A DNA stretch of 64,000 nt from Clostridia bacterium (GCA_030527235.1 JAUNBL010000006.1:1-64000), one strand, 5' to 3'. Counted from the first letter of the stretch, positions 1 through 8,436 are shown. A program made the numbers and translations. The notes: a model not told the origin generated them from the letters alone.

Positions 1-4
1 GACA

Positions 5-667
5 ATGAAAAACCGGAGCAATGAACAGCTCTGCGCTCTGGCTCAGAAGGGAGATGTGAACGCCCGTGATCTTCTTCTGGAAAGCAATTTAGGCTTTATT
101 CGCAAAACTGCCAATGAGTTTTATTTTAGTATGAATCTCGGCGAAAGCGAACTCAGTATCGACAAGGACGATTTGGAACAGGAAGGCTGTATTGGTTTGT
201 TGGATGCCATTCCCCGCTTTGATGTCAGCAAAGGCATTAAGTTTCTGACCTATGCTGCAACATCCATCCGAAACGCCATGACCGACCTGATACGGGATGC
301 GTTTTCTCAATACGAACAACGGATAACAAATACCACAGACGGACTTGCTTTTCAGAAAATCCGTCTTGATGAGTTTGTCCCCGGCGAGGAACGGATGCTG
401 CGTATCGAAGCGATTGCAGACCCTATTGCCAAGTCACCGGAGCAGATTTATATAGAGCGGGAAACCTTGCGCGAACTCTATGAGGGTCTGGACAGGATCG
501 AAGAACGAGAGCAAACCTATCTGCTGTATCGCTATGGCTTCACAGACGGAATCGAACACCCAATGATTGGTACGGCGCTCCATTTCCATTTGCGGGAGAG
601 CCGCGCAAAGCAGTTGGAGGAACAGGCCATGGACAACCTATGGCTGGAGCTGCCGTGGTGGTTTTAG
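5..667 (+). CDS. Sigma-70 family RNA polymerase sigma factor, mobile-element type
   Basis: A 220-residue protein whose first about 110 residues read as sigma-70 region 2: an N-terminal helix, then an acidic/aromatic stretch (DLEQEGCIGLLDAIPRFD) and the -10-binding helix (KFLTYAATSIRNAMTDLI). The C-terminal third (residues 150-205) has the spacing of a region-4 helix-turn-helix but diverges after RIEEREQTYLLYRYG, so promoter -35 recognition may be altered. Such short sigma-like proteins are common on Clostridia conjugative elements, where they are thought to drive element genes. The ATG is only four bases from the window edge, so the ribosome binding site cannot be checked and the true start could lie further upstream. 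Confidence 0.75.
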   Translation: MKNRSNEQLCALAQKGDVNARDLLLESNLGFIRKTANEFYFSMNLGESELSIDKDDLEQEGCIGLLDAIPRFDVSKGIKFLTYAATSIRNAMTDLIRDAFSQYEQRITNTTDGLAFQKIRLDEFVPGEERMLRIEAIADPIAKSPEQIYIERETLRELYEGLDRIEEREQTYLLYRYGFTDGIEHPMIGTALHFHLRESRAKQLEEQAMDNLWLELPWWF

Positions 668-1295
668 AGCGTGTCGCTGCGGCGGGACGGGGGCTTATAT
701 ATACCATTGTTCCTCTTCCGGTCGAACACAAATCTGCACACTCCCGTTCGCAGTTTTATGTCCGCCCTACTGACGCTCAAAGGCGTGTTGCCCAACGTGC
801 GGCATCACCCCTTTGAGCGTCAGCCGGAACAAAGGTATAACACACTAGACTTTGCAAGCAAAATCGTGTGCCAACAGGGATGCTCTCGCCCCTATTGGAA
901 ACCCAGAGCCAAGGGGATTCCTCCCCTTTGGATACCCCATCATTTTCTCGCAAATGGTACCCACATCGGAAAAATGTGTTTTTCCATGTCCGTACATTTC
1001 TCAAAAATGGCACAGCATACGCTCTCCATTTTGCATGAGTTATGCAAAAATTTCAAGCTGCGCTGTGGTGTGCCGATGAAAATTCTATGCCCATCGACAC
1101 AGAATATTTTTTCGCCACGCTGCTGTGGCAGGAGCGGCTATGTATCAAAATGATATATAGGGAACTATGCTTGATAAAATCCAAGCTATACAGACAAACC
1201 ATTGGCACATTTTCTATATTATTTTTTTACACGCCATACTGCTGTCGTACTGCTATGATATAATTCAGATAAATGAACAGAGGAGAACATCCATT
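668..1295. other. 628-base non-coding stretch with dyads
   Basis: I see no convincing gene here; the longest open frames have random-looking composition. It does contain several dyads: a perfect 13-base inverted repeat at 771-822, a short one around 968-985 (GGAAAAA/TTTTTCC), and partly complementary blocks near 1060-1100. It lies between the sigma-like gene and the cargo operon and may hold a structured RNA, a transfer or replication site, or regulatory DNA. The promoter of the HTH gene at 1296 is presumably in the AT-rich last 100 bases. Confidence 0.5.
771..822. repeat. Perfect 13-base inverted repeat
   Basis: TGACGCTCAAAGG at 771-783 is the exact reverse complement of CCTTTGAGCGTCA at 810-822, with a 26-base loop that itself holds a smaller dyad (GTTG...CAAC). 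There is no T-run after the right arm, so it does not look like a simple terminator of the sigma-like gene. Confidence 0.8.
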
Positions 1296-1928
1296 ATGGA
1301 ATATTTTCTTGCACCGAATGGAAAGCACATACCCATTCCAGCAGGCAGGGTAACGACTTTCGGTTTGACTGAGGAACAAAACGAACTGATCCGGGGTGCT
1401 TTTCCCACAAAAGATTATGAGCTTTTAGATACCGATGCACCTACCGATTTGATTGCCGTTTATGCTACATCTCAAATTATCAATGCTTCCGCTTTGGATG
1501 CAGATGGTTTGGAACTGCTGTTTGAGTATTATAACGAAGTAATTGACCATATGGGTGAAACCGTTTTTTGGTTGGGCTATCCGAAGCCACCGCATCCATT
1601 ACGCATCAAGTTTCGGTGCTATGAAAACTTCGGTGAATTGGCGGTCAATCTAAAATATCATTTATTGACTGCACAGGGCAAAGCTAAAAAGATAAAAGAT
1701 TTTAGTAAGAGATTGGCTGACAGTTTGCTCATTCTCTCTTTGATTCGTCTGCATCCGGGAATTAAAACACGGGAACTTGCTGAAAAAACGGAGCAATCTA
1801 TCCGTACTGTCCAGCGGTATATCGCAACCCTGCAAGCAACGGGGGAGTGGATTGAGTACAATACAGCATCAAAGGGATGGGAACTGCAAAGCGGCATATC
1901 TGTTTTGTTTGGTGACCATCTGAAATAA
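1296..1928 (+). CDS. HTH-domain protein, probable transcriptional regulator
   Basis: A 210-residue protein. The C-terminal about 70 residues carry a winged-helix-type HTH of the DeoR/HTH_11 kind: helix (LLILSLIRLHPG), helix (KTRELAEKTEQ), recognition helix (SIRTVQRYIATLQATGE) and a short wing. The N-terminal about 130 residues are of unknown function. The ATG at 1296 is chosen because AGGAGA sits at the right distance upstream; an in-frame upstream start at 1167 has no such site. It is the first gene of a three-gene same-strand group with the glycosylase-like gene (2002) and the PolC-DnaB fusion (2716), and may control them. No specific family name can be given. Confidence 0.7.
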   Translation: MEYFLAPNGKHIPIPAGRVTTFGLTEEQNELIRGAFPTKDYELLDTDAPTDLIAVYATSQIINASALDADGLELLFEYYNEVIDHMGETVFWLGYPKPPHPLRIKFRCYENFGELAVNLKYHLLTAQGKAKKIKDFSKRLADSLLILSLIRLHPGIKTRELAEKTEQSIRTVQRYIATLQATGEWIEYNTASKGWELQSGISVLFGDHLK

Positions 1929-2001
1929 GAATTTTTTGTAATGATTGAGGAGGCAATTTAGCTGCTCAATCGTATACACTGTTGGAATGGAGGAATCATT
2001 T

Positions 2002-2709
2002 ATGAATCAAGCGATGGAGTATCAAGCCAAAATTCAGAGTCTGTTTAACGAATGGAAAGCAAAGCCCGAAAAGAATGGTATTGATCATCAAAACAGTATT
2101 TTTGTCAGGGATGGTATCGTATGCCCAGAGCAATGGTATTCGCAAGAGACCCGACCAATGTTTTTGCTGAAAGAAGCTTATGGTGGTAATGGTGATTGGG
2201 ATTTGATTGCCGACCACCTGCTTACCTCTGGCAAAATGGGACGAGGTACCTGGCGTCGTGTTACAGAATGGACAAGAGGATTGCTGTCCACCTCAAGCAG
2301 CTACATTGAACCGTATGCTGATGACTCCGCAAACTGCTATGGAAATCAGTGCTTGAAAAAAATCGCTGTTGTAAATGTAAGAAAGAGTGGTGGTACACCT
2401 TCATCCAATATGGAATGCATCAATAATTATGCCCGAACAGATGCATCTGAACTCAAGTGTGAAATTGAGTTGATCGACCCGACTGTTATTGTCTGCGGGT
2501 ACACTATATCATCACTCAATATTATTATGGGTCATGATATCAAAAATTACGGCAAAACCAATTCTAATCTATATTACCACATGACGCTAAACAAACATGA
2601 TGTTATCGTTTTGGATTACTGGCATCCTTCCAATCATTATCCAGACATTATGAATTACTATGGTTTGATTGGAATATACCAGCAGGCACTCCTTCAGAAA
2701 GGCAAGTGA
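2002..2709 (+). CDS. Hypothetical protein, possible uracil-DNA glycosylase-like fold
   Basis: A 235-residue cytosolic protein that I do not recognise with certainty. Three blocks appear in the order seen in family 4/5-type uracil-DNA glycosylases: RPMFLLKEAYGG (position of the GEAPG loop), IAVVNVRKSGG followed by IDPTVIVCGYT (central strands), and DYWHPSNHYP (position of the catalytic HPS loop). This is a pattern reading, not a proven homology; the canonical first motif is poorly kept. The ATG at 2002 is preceded by GGAGGAAT; an upstream ATG in frame at 1945 lacks this. The next gene starts only six bases after the stop, so the two are surely co-transcribed, pointing to a shared DNA-related role. 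Confidence 0.6.
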   Translation: MNQAMEYQAKIQSLFNEWKAKPEKNGIDHQNSIFVRDGIVCPEQWYSQETRPMFLLKEAYGGNGDWDLIADHLLTSGKMGRGTWRRVTEWTRGLLSTSSSYIEPYADDSANCYGNQCLKKIAVVNVRKSGGTPSSNMECINNYARTDASELKCEIELIDPTVIVCGYTISSLNIIMGHDIKNYGKTNSNLYYHMTLNKHDVIVLDYWHPSNHYPDIMNYYGLIGIYQQALLQKGK

Positions 2710-2715
2710 GGTTCC

Positions 2716-4479
2716 ATGCCGATTGAATTTGATACTATTTATAAAGAAAAATCCCCAGAAGAAATACTCTCTCTACTATGGGATACTGTTCAATCCGCAG
2801 TGTCTGATCAGTACGGTAATACTCCCGACTCAGAAATTACCGAAAGAGTGCGTCAAGAATGGAACGCCATGGAACGAAGCAATAGCGTTCTTGATGTAGC
2901 TGCATTGTTTGAATTAACTCTTTGGCTGAAAGAAAACAATATTCCATATATGGTTCGTGGCTGTGGAGGCTCCAGTTTCATCCTGTTCCTTTTGGGTGTC
3001 ACTTTCGGGAATCCGATGCCGCCCCATTATCATTGTCCTCACTGCCACACAATTCATTGGGCCACAAACCACTTAGATGGATTCGATTTGCCGCAGGGCA
3101 AAGTGTGTGAACGTGATGGAAGACAACTTACTTCCGATGGTCACAATATTCCGTGGCAAACGCTTTTTGGATATGGCGAATATATTCCGGTTTTTGATAT
3201 TGATTTACCTGCATACTTGTATGATGATTTCGTGAGTGCAGTAGAAACACATTGGTTGAACAAGTATAAATCTGATACCGAGCATGATATGCCGAATGAT
3301 ACAAGTAAAATCAGCAAGCACTTCTTTAACCTTAACTTCATATTTTTATTGGACAATGTATTGATTCACAAGTCGTTTCACACAAAGGCTCTAAATGTGT
3401 CCTGTGTCGAATTAGCATTAAATGCATGGCAGACACTTTTGAAATACACAGAGTATTATAAAGAGCATTATGATGATGAAGTGATGCCGCCGCCGGATTC
3501 CTTTGCAGATTTGATTTCACTTTTTGGTATTATGCATTCGACAGGAACATGGGATGAGGCGGCATCGGCGATGAACCTCTACCTTGATTACAGTTTGTCC
3601 GATATGATTGCATTTCGGGATGATGTATACCACTATCTGCTGGCGCATAATTTTCTGGAAAAAGATGCGTGGCGAGAAATGAATCGAGTACGCATGGGCA
3701 ATAATTTACGTGCTGTCACGGATGAAATGAAAATCTCCCGCGATAAATGGGTGCTGAACCGGTGCGAGAGAATAGCATATCTATTTCCCAAGTCTCACGC
3801 CGTTGAGTATATATTGTTTTGGTTGAAAGCAATGGTTCTCCCAGAGACAGAGCATGGATTGACAACAGGGTATTCAGAATTAGACAGAAGCCTTTCAGGC
3901 ATTGACAAAACAGATGTCATTCTTCTTGGGGGAAGACCCGCCATGGGGAAAACGCAGCTTTCATTGGGTATTGCCAAACATATTGCCGCAAACGGAGATA
4001 AAAAGATAATTGTGTTTACCGAACCCAAAGAAACAGCACGATGGATGAAGATACCCACAGTTACAATTTACGCAGGAAATCCCATGAGTATTGATACGAT
4101 CCGAGATAAAATCAGAACAACAGATTTTGATCTTGCGATAATTGACACGCTCCAATTGGTTAAGGAGTTTGACAATAAAGCCAAATGGTTAATGAGAGAA
4201 ATCAAAGTCATCGCAAAAGAAACCGAAACCCCTATTATGCTTACATCTAATCTTTCCAGAAGAATTGAACGCCGAAACGACCATATCCCGCGGCTGGAAG
4301 ATATCCCTAATTATAGGAACGTGGAACCATATACCGACAGGATATATTTCCTGTATCGTGAAGCATACTACACCTATGATGCTGACCGTTCCGAAGCATG
4401 GCTCTTTTCCATTAAAAACGTTCGGGGTAATATTGGCGAGAGTCTCTTAACAATCAACTGGGATGATGAATATGAATGA
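2716..4479 (+). CDS. PolC-like polymerase segments fused to a DnaB-like helicase ATPase
   Basis: A 587-residue protein with two parts. Residues about 60-372 match blocks of Gram-positive PolC in PolC order: the RGCGGSSF loop, NPMPPHYHCPHC and GFDLPQGKVC (zinc-knuckle region), DGHNIPWQTLFGYG, then DID at 161-163 where PolC has its catalytic DID, a possible third aspartate at D213 (LLDNVLIH against PolC LDILGH), FADLISLFGIMHSTGTW, SDMIAFRDDVYHYLL and ERIAYLFPKSHAVEY. Exonuclease, PHP and most of the fingers are missing. Residues about 378-587 are a RecA fold of DnaB type: Walker A GGRPAMGKT (405-413), VFTEP with E436, Walker B LAIIDTLQLV, and DNA-binding loops ending in DRIYFLYREAYY. The DnaB N-terminal domain is absent. 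Whether the polymerase part is active cannot be decided from sequence. Its start follows the previous stop by six bases. Confidence 0.85.
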   Translation: MPIEFDTIYKEKSPEEILSLLWDTVQSAVSDQYGNTPDSEITERVRQEWNAMERSNSVLDVAALFELTLWLKENNIPYMVRGCGGSSFILFLLGVTFGNPMPPHYHCPHCHTIHWATNHLDGFDLPQGKVCERDGRQLTSDGHNIPWQTLFGYGEYIPVFDIDLPAYLYDDFVSAVETHWLNKYKSDTEHDMPNDTSKISKHFFNLNFIFLLDNVLIHKSFHTKALNVSCVELALNAWQTLLKYTEYYKEHYDDEVMPPPDSFADLISLFGIMHSTGTWDEAASAMNLYLDYSLSDMIAFRDDVYHYLLAHNFLEKDAWREMNRVRMGNNLRAVTDEMKISRDKWVLNRCERIAYLFPKSHAVEYILFWLKAMVLPETEHGLTTGYSELDRSLSGIDKTDVILLGGRPAMGKTQLSLGIAKHIAANGDKKIIVFTEPKETARWMKIPTVTIYAGNPMSIDTIRDKIRTTDFDLAIIDTLQLVKEFDNKAKWLMREIKVIAKETETPIMLTSNLSRRIERRNDHIPRLEDIPNYRNVEPYTDRIYFLYREAYYTYDADRSEAWLFSIKNVRGNIGESLLTINWDDEYE

Positions 4480-4595
4480 TTTGGACTGTTGTTTCCTTTC
4501 TGTGCTGTTCAACTTCTTGCCGCTCACTGATTATACTGGATGGTTTTGATTGCCTTGTAATTAAGGGCTTTGAATAAAGCGAATGTAAGTTCAAC

Positions 4596-4651
4596 ATTAT
4601 GCACCGCCGCCTGTGGGGGCTTTACAGTCCCTGCGGGCGGCGGTGCATAAT
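4596..4651. repeat. Perfect 16-base inverted repeat near the element end
   Basis: ATTATGCACCGCCGCC (4596-4611) and its exact reverse complement (4636-4651) flank a 24-base loop. It stands alone in a 190-base gap between the convergent PolC-DnaB and DUF6061-type genes. It could act as a bidirectional terminator, but there is no T-run on either side, so a REP-like or element-end structure is equally possible. Confidence 0.8.
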
Positions 4652-4671
4652 TAGCTGTCTAACTGTTTATA

Positions 4672-4899
4672 CTACGTGACCGCTTTCAGATATTTCACTG
4701 GATCGCTGCTCAATATCAGGTCGGCATATTCCCACTGCGCATTATAAATCATATAGCCCAGTTCAGAGCGTTCATACATATTATCGGCTATCTCTTTCTC
4801 CACGGCAATGGTGTCAATGGCAATCATCGTACCGTCTGCAAAACACAGTTCAACACAGGCAGTGCCTATGTTGAACTCACAGGAAAATAAACACCTCAT
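4672..4899 (-). CDS. DUF6061-type small protein
   Basis: A 75-residue protein resembling the DUF6061 family of small proteins common beside Clostridia mobile elements, with the typical core CVELCFADGTMIAIDTIAVE and the following DNMYERSELGYMIYN block. Function is unknown. The start at 4899 is chosen because AAGGATGG precedes it; a further ATG at 4923 lies inside the rlmD coding end. It begins 10 bases after the rlmD stop on the same strand, so it is likely co-transcribed with, or translationally linked to, the rlmD tail; both seem to have arrived with the element. Confidence 0.7.
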   Translation of the reverse strand: MRCLFSCEFNIGTACVELCFADGTMIAIDTIAVEKEIADNMYERSELGYMIYNAQWEYADLILSSDPVKYLKAVT

Positions 4900-4909
4900 T
4901 TTACCATCC

Positions 4910-6520
4910 TTAAACCATCCCAAAGTACCGCAACGCCTCTGTAATTGCCTTTTCCTTTTCAGGAGGGCATTTCGGCTGTTTAGTATTATCAGACTTCGAC
5001 TTGTTGTAATTTTCGCGTTCGATAATGCCGTGCTTCTGCTTAATCTGGGCGATATAGAGGGAGGACACTTTCAAGCCGGTCTGTTCCAGCACACGTTCTT
5101 TTATCTGCCCGTATGTGGCATCCTTCTGGAAACCGGACATATCCATGTTTTCCAAAGAGAATTCCACACGCACTTTCTTCGAGTCGATTTCTCCCTTGGA
5201 AAGAAGAACAACCGTCTCCACATGCATGGTATGCGGAAATTGGTCAAAGGGATGAACCTCTTTGAGAGTATAGCCTCCATCACACAGGACCCGAACGTCC
5301 CGTGCAAGCGTGGCGCTGTTGCAAGAGACATATACTATGCGCTTGGGCGTGGCGTTTACAACACAGTCTAAGAGGCTTTTGTCGCACCCTCTGCGTGGAG
5401 GGTCAAGCACAACGACGCCGCAGGGCTTGTCGGATATTATCTGAGGAACAATCTCCTCAGCGGCGCCTTCGTAGAAGCGGACGTTCGTTATGTTGTTTAT
5501 ATAAGCGTTTTCGGCTGCGTCCTTTACCGCAGAAGGAACAATCTCCACTCCAATAACTTCACGTGCGGCTCTTGCCAGAAAAAGGCTTATCGTGCCGCAG
5601 CCGCAGTAAAGGTCGAACACCGTTTCACCGCGCGGCGCGGCAAGTTCCAGGACTTTTTCGTACAGCGGAAGCGTCGTATGTGGATTTACCTGGTAAAATG
5701 ACTTGTAGCTGATTTTATAATTAATTTTTCCTATGTTGTCCATTATAAAACGTCTGCCAAACAGCAGTTTATCGCGCTTGCCAAAAACCACGTTAGTGCG
5801 CTCTTTGTTAATATTTTGCACCACGCCGCAAAGACGCGTACCCAGCCTCTCGGTAAGCGCTTTTACAAATTCATGTTCATAAGGCAAAACAGAGGTATTT
5901 GTGACTATAACAACGATGGTATCGCTTTTTCCCGAGCGTGTACACACGTGCCGCACAATCCCGTCCCCGCTCTTTTCGTCGTAGGGCATGACGCCGAATT
6001 TTTTCATATATTCTTCTGTAACATTGAGTACCGCAGCCGAGACTATGTCCTGCAGGGCGCAATTTTGCGCACTTACAACATTGTGGCTCGCGCGCATGAA
6101 AAAACCCGCTCCGCGCGGTGTTATCGGATATTGGGCTTTATTCCTATAATGTGTGTTTGGTACAGAAGGTACTATCGGAAAAACATCCGGCTCGGAAAAT
6201 CCGCCCACGCGCTCCAGCGCATCGCGTACGATGCGCTCTTTTATTTCAAGCTGTTTTTCATAGCCGATATTAAGCATCGCACACCCGCCGCAGACACCAA
6301 ATGAGCTGCACTGCGGCTCGACACGGCTTTTCGATGGCTCCACAATCTCCAGCAAAGCTGCAAAGCCGTAGCTCTTATTGAGCTTTGTCACTCGGACGCG
6401 TGCTAAATCTCCCTCCACTGCGCCACGGACAAAAAGCGCAAAGCCTTCCGGACGGCATACTCCCTCTCCGGACGCGCCCATAGCGTCAATGCGAGTTTCA
6501 TAAATATCCCCTACTCTCAT
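4910..6520 (-). CDS. rlmD: 23S rRNA (uracil-C5)-methyltransferase with element-derived C-terminal tail
   Basis: A 536-residue SAM-dependent RNA m5U methyltransferase of the RlmD/RumA type. It has an N-terminal TRAM domain (residues 1-60), four cysteines for a 4Fe-4S cluster (C71, C77, C80, C154), the SAM loop DLYCGCG (303-309), VLDPPR (371-376) and the catalytic nucleophile C400 in YVSCNSATLARD. The normal enzyme core ends near HVETVVLLSK (residue 442); the remaining about 95 residues are an extra charged tail ending in PPEKEKAITEALRYFGMV. I recall similar tails on other Clostridia RlmD proteins next to mobile elements, which fits replacement of the 3' end on integration. It overlaps the GH13 gene start by four bases, so the two form an operon. 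Confidence 0.9.
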   Translation of the reverse strand: MRVGDIYETRIDAMGASGEGVCRPEGFALFVRGAVEGDLARVRVTKLNKSYGFAALLEIVEPSKSRVEPQCSSFGVCGGCAMLNIGYEKQLEIKERIVRDALERVGGFSEPDVFPIVPSVPNTHYRNKAQYPITPRGAGFFMRASHNVVSAQNCALQDIVSAAVLNVTEEYMKKFGVMPYDEKSGDGIVRHVCTRSGKSDTIVVIVTNTSVLPYEHEFVKALTERLGTRLCGVVQNINKERTNVVFGKRDKLLFGRRFIMDNIGKINYKISYKSFYQVNPHTTLPLYEKVLELAAPRGETVFDLYCGCGTISLFLARAAREVIGVEIVPSAVKDAAENAYINNITNVRFYEGAAEEIVPQIISDKPCGVVVLDPPRRGCDKSLLDCVVNATPKRIVYVSCNSATLARDVRVLCDGGYTLKEVHPFDQFPHTMHVETVVLLSKGEIDSKKVRVEFSLENMDMSGFQKDATYGQIKERVLEQTGLKVSSLYIAQIKQKHGIIERENYNKSKSDNTKQPKCPPEKEKAITEALRYFGMV

Positions 6521-8436
6521 ACTCCATTCTCCACAATAAAAATCTTCACATCGAGCGGACTTAAAGATATTGTCAGCTTATGTTCGTCCGCCTTAAGCAG
6601 TTCGCCGCTCGTCACGCCGCGCAGCTTTTCAACGCCGTAGCGCCCTAATTCAAGCGCCAAATCACAGCTGTCATGCGTTGAAGCGTTAACCGCGACAAAA
6701 AAGCGTTCGCTCTTGAACGGGCGGCCGAACACATCTTTTCCATCCACTATCGCCCTGCTGTAGCAGACGGAGCTTTCAAAATAGTACACCAGGGAATAAT
6801 CTCCGGTACGCAAAGCGGCATGAGAATTGCGCAGGGCGGCAAGCTCTCTGTACCAATTCAAAAGGTCCGTGTCGCCGCTGCCGGGTACAAAACAAGCTCT
6901 GTTAAACGGGTCTGCGTATCCTTCCATGGCAATTTCGTCACCGTAATATATACACGGAACACCGGGCATAGTCATCTGAACGGCTGCGGCAATGCGCATC
7001 CGCGCTGCGGCAGTCGCGCGCTTATCGGGCGGTATTTTATAGCTGTGCTGCGCCTCCCTTGAAAGCGATTTGACGCTCGGCGCATCGGAAAGCACGGTAA
7101 ATGCGCGCGGTACATCGTGCGAAGATATAAGATTCATAGATGCGTACAAGGCCTCAGCGGGATAGTTCTGGACTATGCTTCCTATGCGGCGCACATATAG
7201 CTGCGCGTCCTGTGAGGTGAGATAGTCGAGCAGCGCGCCGCGAAACACATAGTTCATCACGCCGTCAAGCTCATTACCCCAAAAAAACGCCCGCTGCTTA
7301 CCATAACTGATTTTGTTGGACGCGTCCTCCCAAACTTCTCCTATCAACAGTGCGTCAGAATCCTCTTCTTTCAGCGCCTTTCGCAAATGCACGATAAACT
7401 CATCCGGCAATTCGTCCGCAACGTCCAGCCTCCAGCCTGAAGCTCCGCTGCGCACCCATCGCTTTATAATAGAGTTTTCGCCCCTGACAATATAGTCGAG
7501 AAATCCTTCGTCGGCTTCGTTCGTGTTGGGAAGCGTTTTGAATCCCCACCATGACGAATACTCATCGGGGTATTTTGTAAAGCTGTACCACGAATAAAAG
7601 GGCGAGGCCGGCGACTGGTACGCGCCTACGCTGTCATAGTGATTATACCGGTTAAAATAGCGGCTGTCCGAACCGGTATGGCTGAATACCCCGTCCAAAA
7701 TAATACGGATTCCCTTCTTTTTCGCCTCGGCGCAAAGGCGCTCAAAATCCGCGTTTGTGCCAAGCGTTTCATCTACGTTCTCATAGTCCCCAGTGTCATA
7801 ACGGTGGTTTGAAAACGCTTTGAAAATCGGGTTTAGATAGATAACGCTGACACCAAGCGTCTTCAAATAGTCAAGCCTTTGCTCAATACCTTTGAAGTTG
7901 CCGCCGAAAAAGTCATTTGCCAAATAAGCGCCTCCAAACTGCTGCGCTGTGTAAAACGGCTCCTCTCCCCACTTACGCTCCGTGCCGTGTATAGGCGTTT
8001 TTCCCTCCCTGCAAAAGCGGTCGGGGAAAATCTGATACATAATCGCATCCTTCATCCAGTCGGGCGTTTTGAAACTCTCGGCGTACACCGTAATCTGATA
8101 TCTGTATTTGGGTACGGTTTCATACATCTCGCCGATACCACCGAGCAGCGTTTCGTCATTCCCGTAGTACGCCGTCTCTCCGTCCGCCTCAACCCCAAAA
8201 TAGTACCAAATGAGCTTACCTTCTGAAGGCATTTTCACGTTGCATTCGTAAAGGCGCGCGGTACCAAAATCCTCCACATAATACATGGGTATCGGTTTCT
8301 CGTCCAGATACGCCACGACGGAATCGGGAATTTTGAAGCTCGCTATCGAAATTCTGAGCATCAGAGACGAATTGCATCGCAGCGCGCCGATAGGATTCCT
8401 ATACATTGCGCTGCGCGAATGATGCGTGATGTTCAT
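6517..8436 (-). CDS. GH13 alpha-amylase family glycosidase, neopullulanase-like
   Basis: A 639-residue cytosolic enzyme (no signal peptide) for alpha-glucan or maltodextrin breakdown. Residues 1-115 form a CBM34-like beta domain as in neopullulanases and cyclomaltodextrinases. The (beta/alpha)8 barrel follows: MYQIFPDRF, LDGVFSHTG (region I), GWRLDVADE with nucleophile D338, LIGEVWED with acid/base E367, and SSHDVPR with D441. A C-terminal beta domain ends the protein. Pullulanase, cyclodextrinase or maltogenic activity cannot be separated by sequence. Its stop overlaps the rlmD ATG by four bases. Confidence 0.92.
   Translation of the reverse strand: MNITHHSRSAMYRNPIGALRCNSSLMLRISIASFKIPDSVVAYLDEKPIPMYYVEDFGTARLYECNVKMPSEGKLIWYYFGVEADGETAYYGNDETLLGGIGEMYETVPKYRYQITVYAESFKTPDWMKDAIMYQIFPDRFCREGKTPIHGTERKWGEEPFYTAQQFGGAYLANDFFGGNFKGIEQRLDYLKTLGVSVIYLNPIFKAFSNHRYDTGDYENVDETLGTNADFERLCAEAKKKGIRIILDGVFSHTGSDSRYFNRYNHYDSVGAYQSPASPFYSWYSFTKYPDEYSSWWGFKTLPNTNEADEGFLDYIVRGENSIIKRWVRSGASGWRLDVADELPDEFIVHLRKALKEEDSDALLIGEVWEDASNKISYGKQRAFFWGNELDGVMNYVFRGALLDYLTSQDAQLYVRRIGSIVQNYPAEALYASMNLISSHDVPRAFTVLSDAPSVKSLSREAQHSYKIPPDKRATAAARMRIAAAVQMTMPGVPCIYYGDEIAMEGYADPFNRACFVPGSGDTDLLNWYRELAALRNSHAALRTGDYSLVYYFESSVCYSRAIVDGKDVFGRPFKSERFFVAVNASTHDSCDLALELGRYGVEKLRGVTSGELLKADEHKLTISLSPLDVKIFIVENGV

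Larger units (their letters stand above)
1..5197. mobile_element. End of an integrated mobile element at rlmD
   Basis: The first about 5 kb differ from the rest of the window: AT-richer sequence and codons, a mobile-element-type sigma factor, a cargo operon of unusual DNA-processing proteins and a DUF6061-type small gene. The right edge meets the 3' end of rlmD, where the methyltransferase frame runs into an extra C-terminal tail (4910-5197). rlmD/rumA is an established integration hotspot for integrative conjugative elements in streptococci; applying that here is inference. No integrase, relaxase or second att site is visible, so the left end lies outside the window and the exact boundary is approximate. 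Confidence 0.6.

Noticed and set aside
671-1153. 160-codon open frame after the sigma-like gene
   Set aside because: No ribosome site, no family resemblance, and it runs across the perfect dyad at 771-822.
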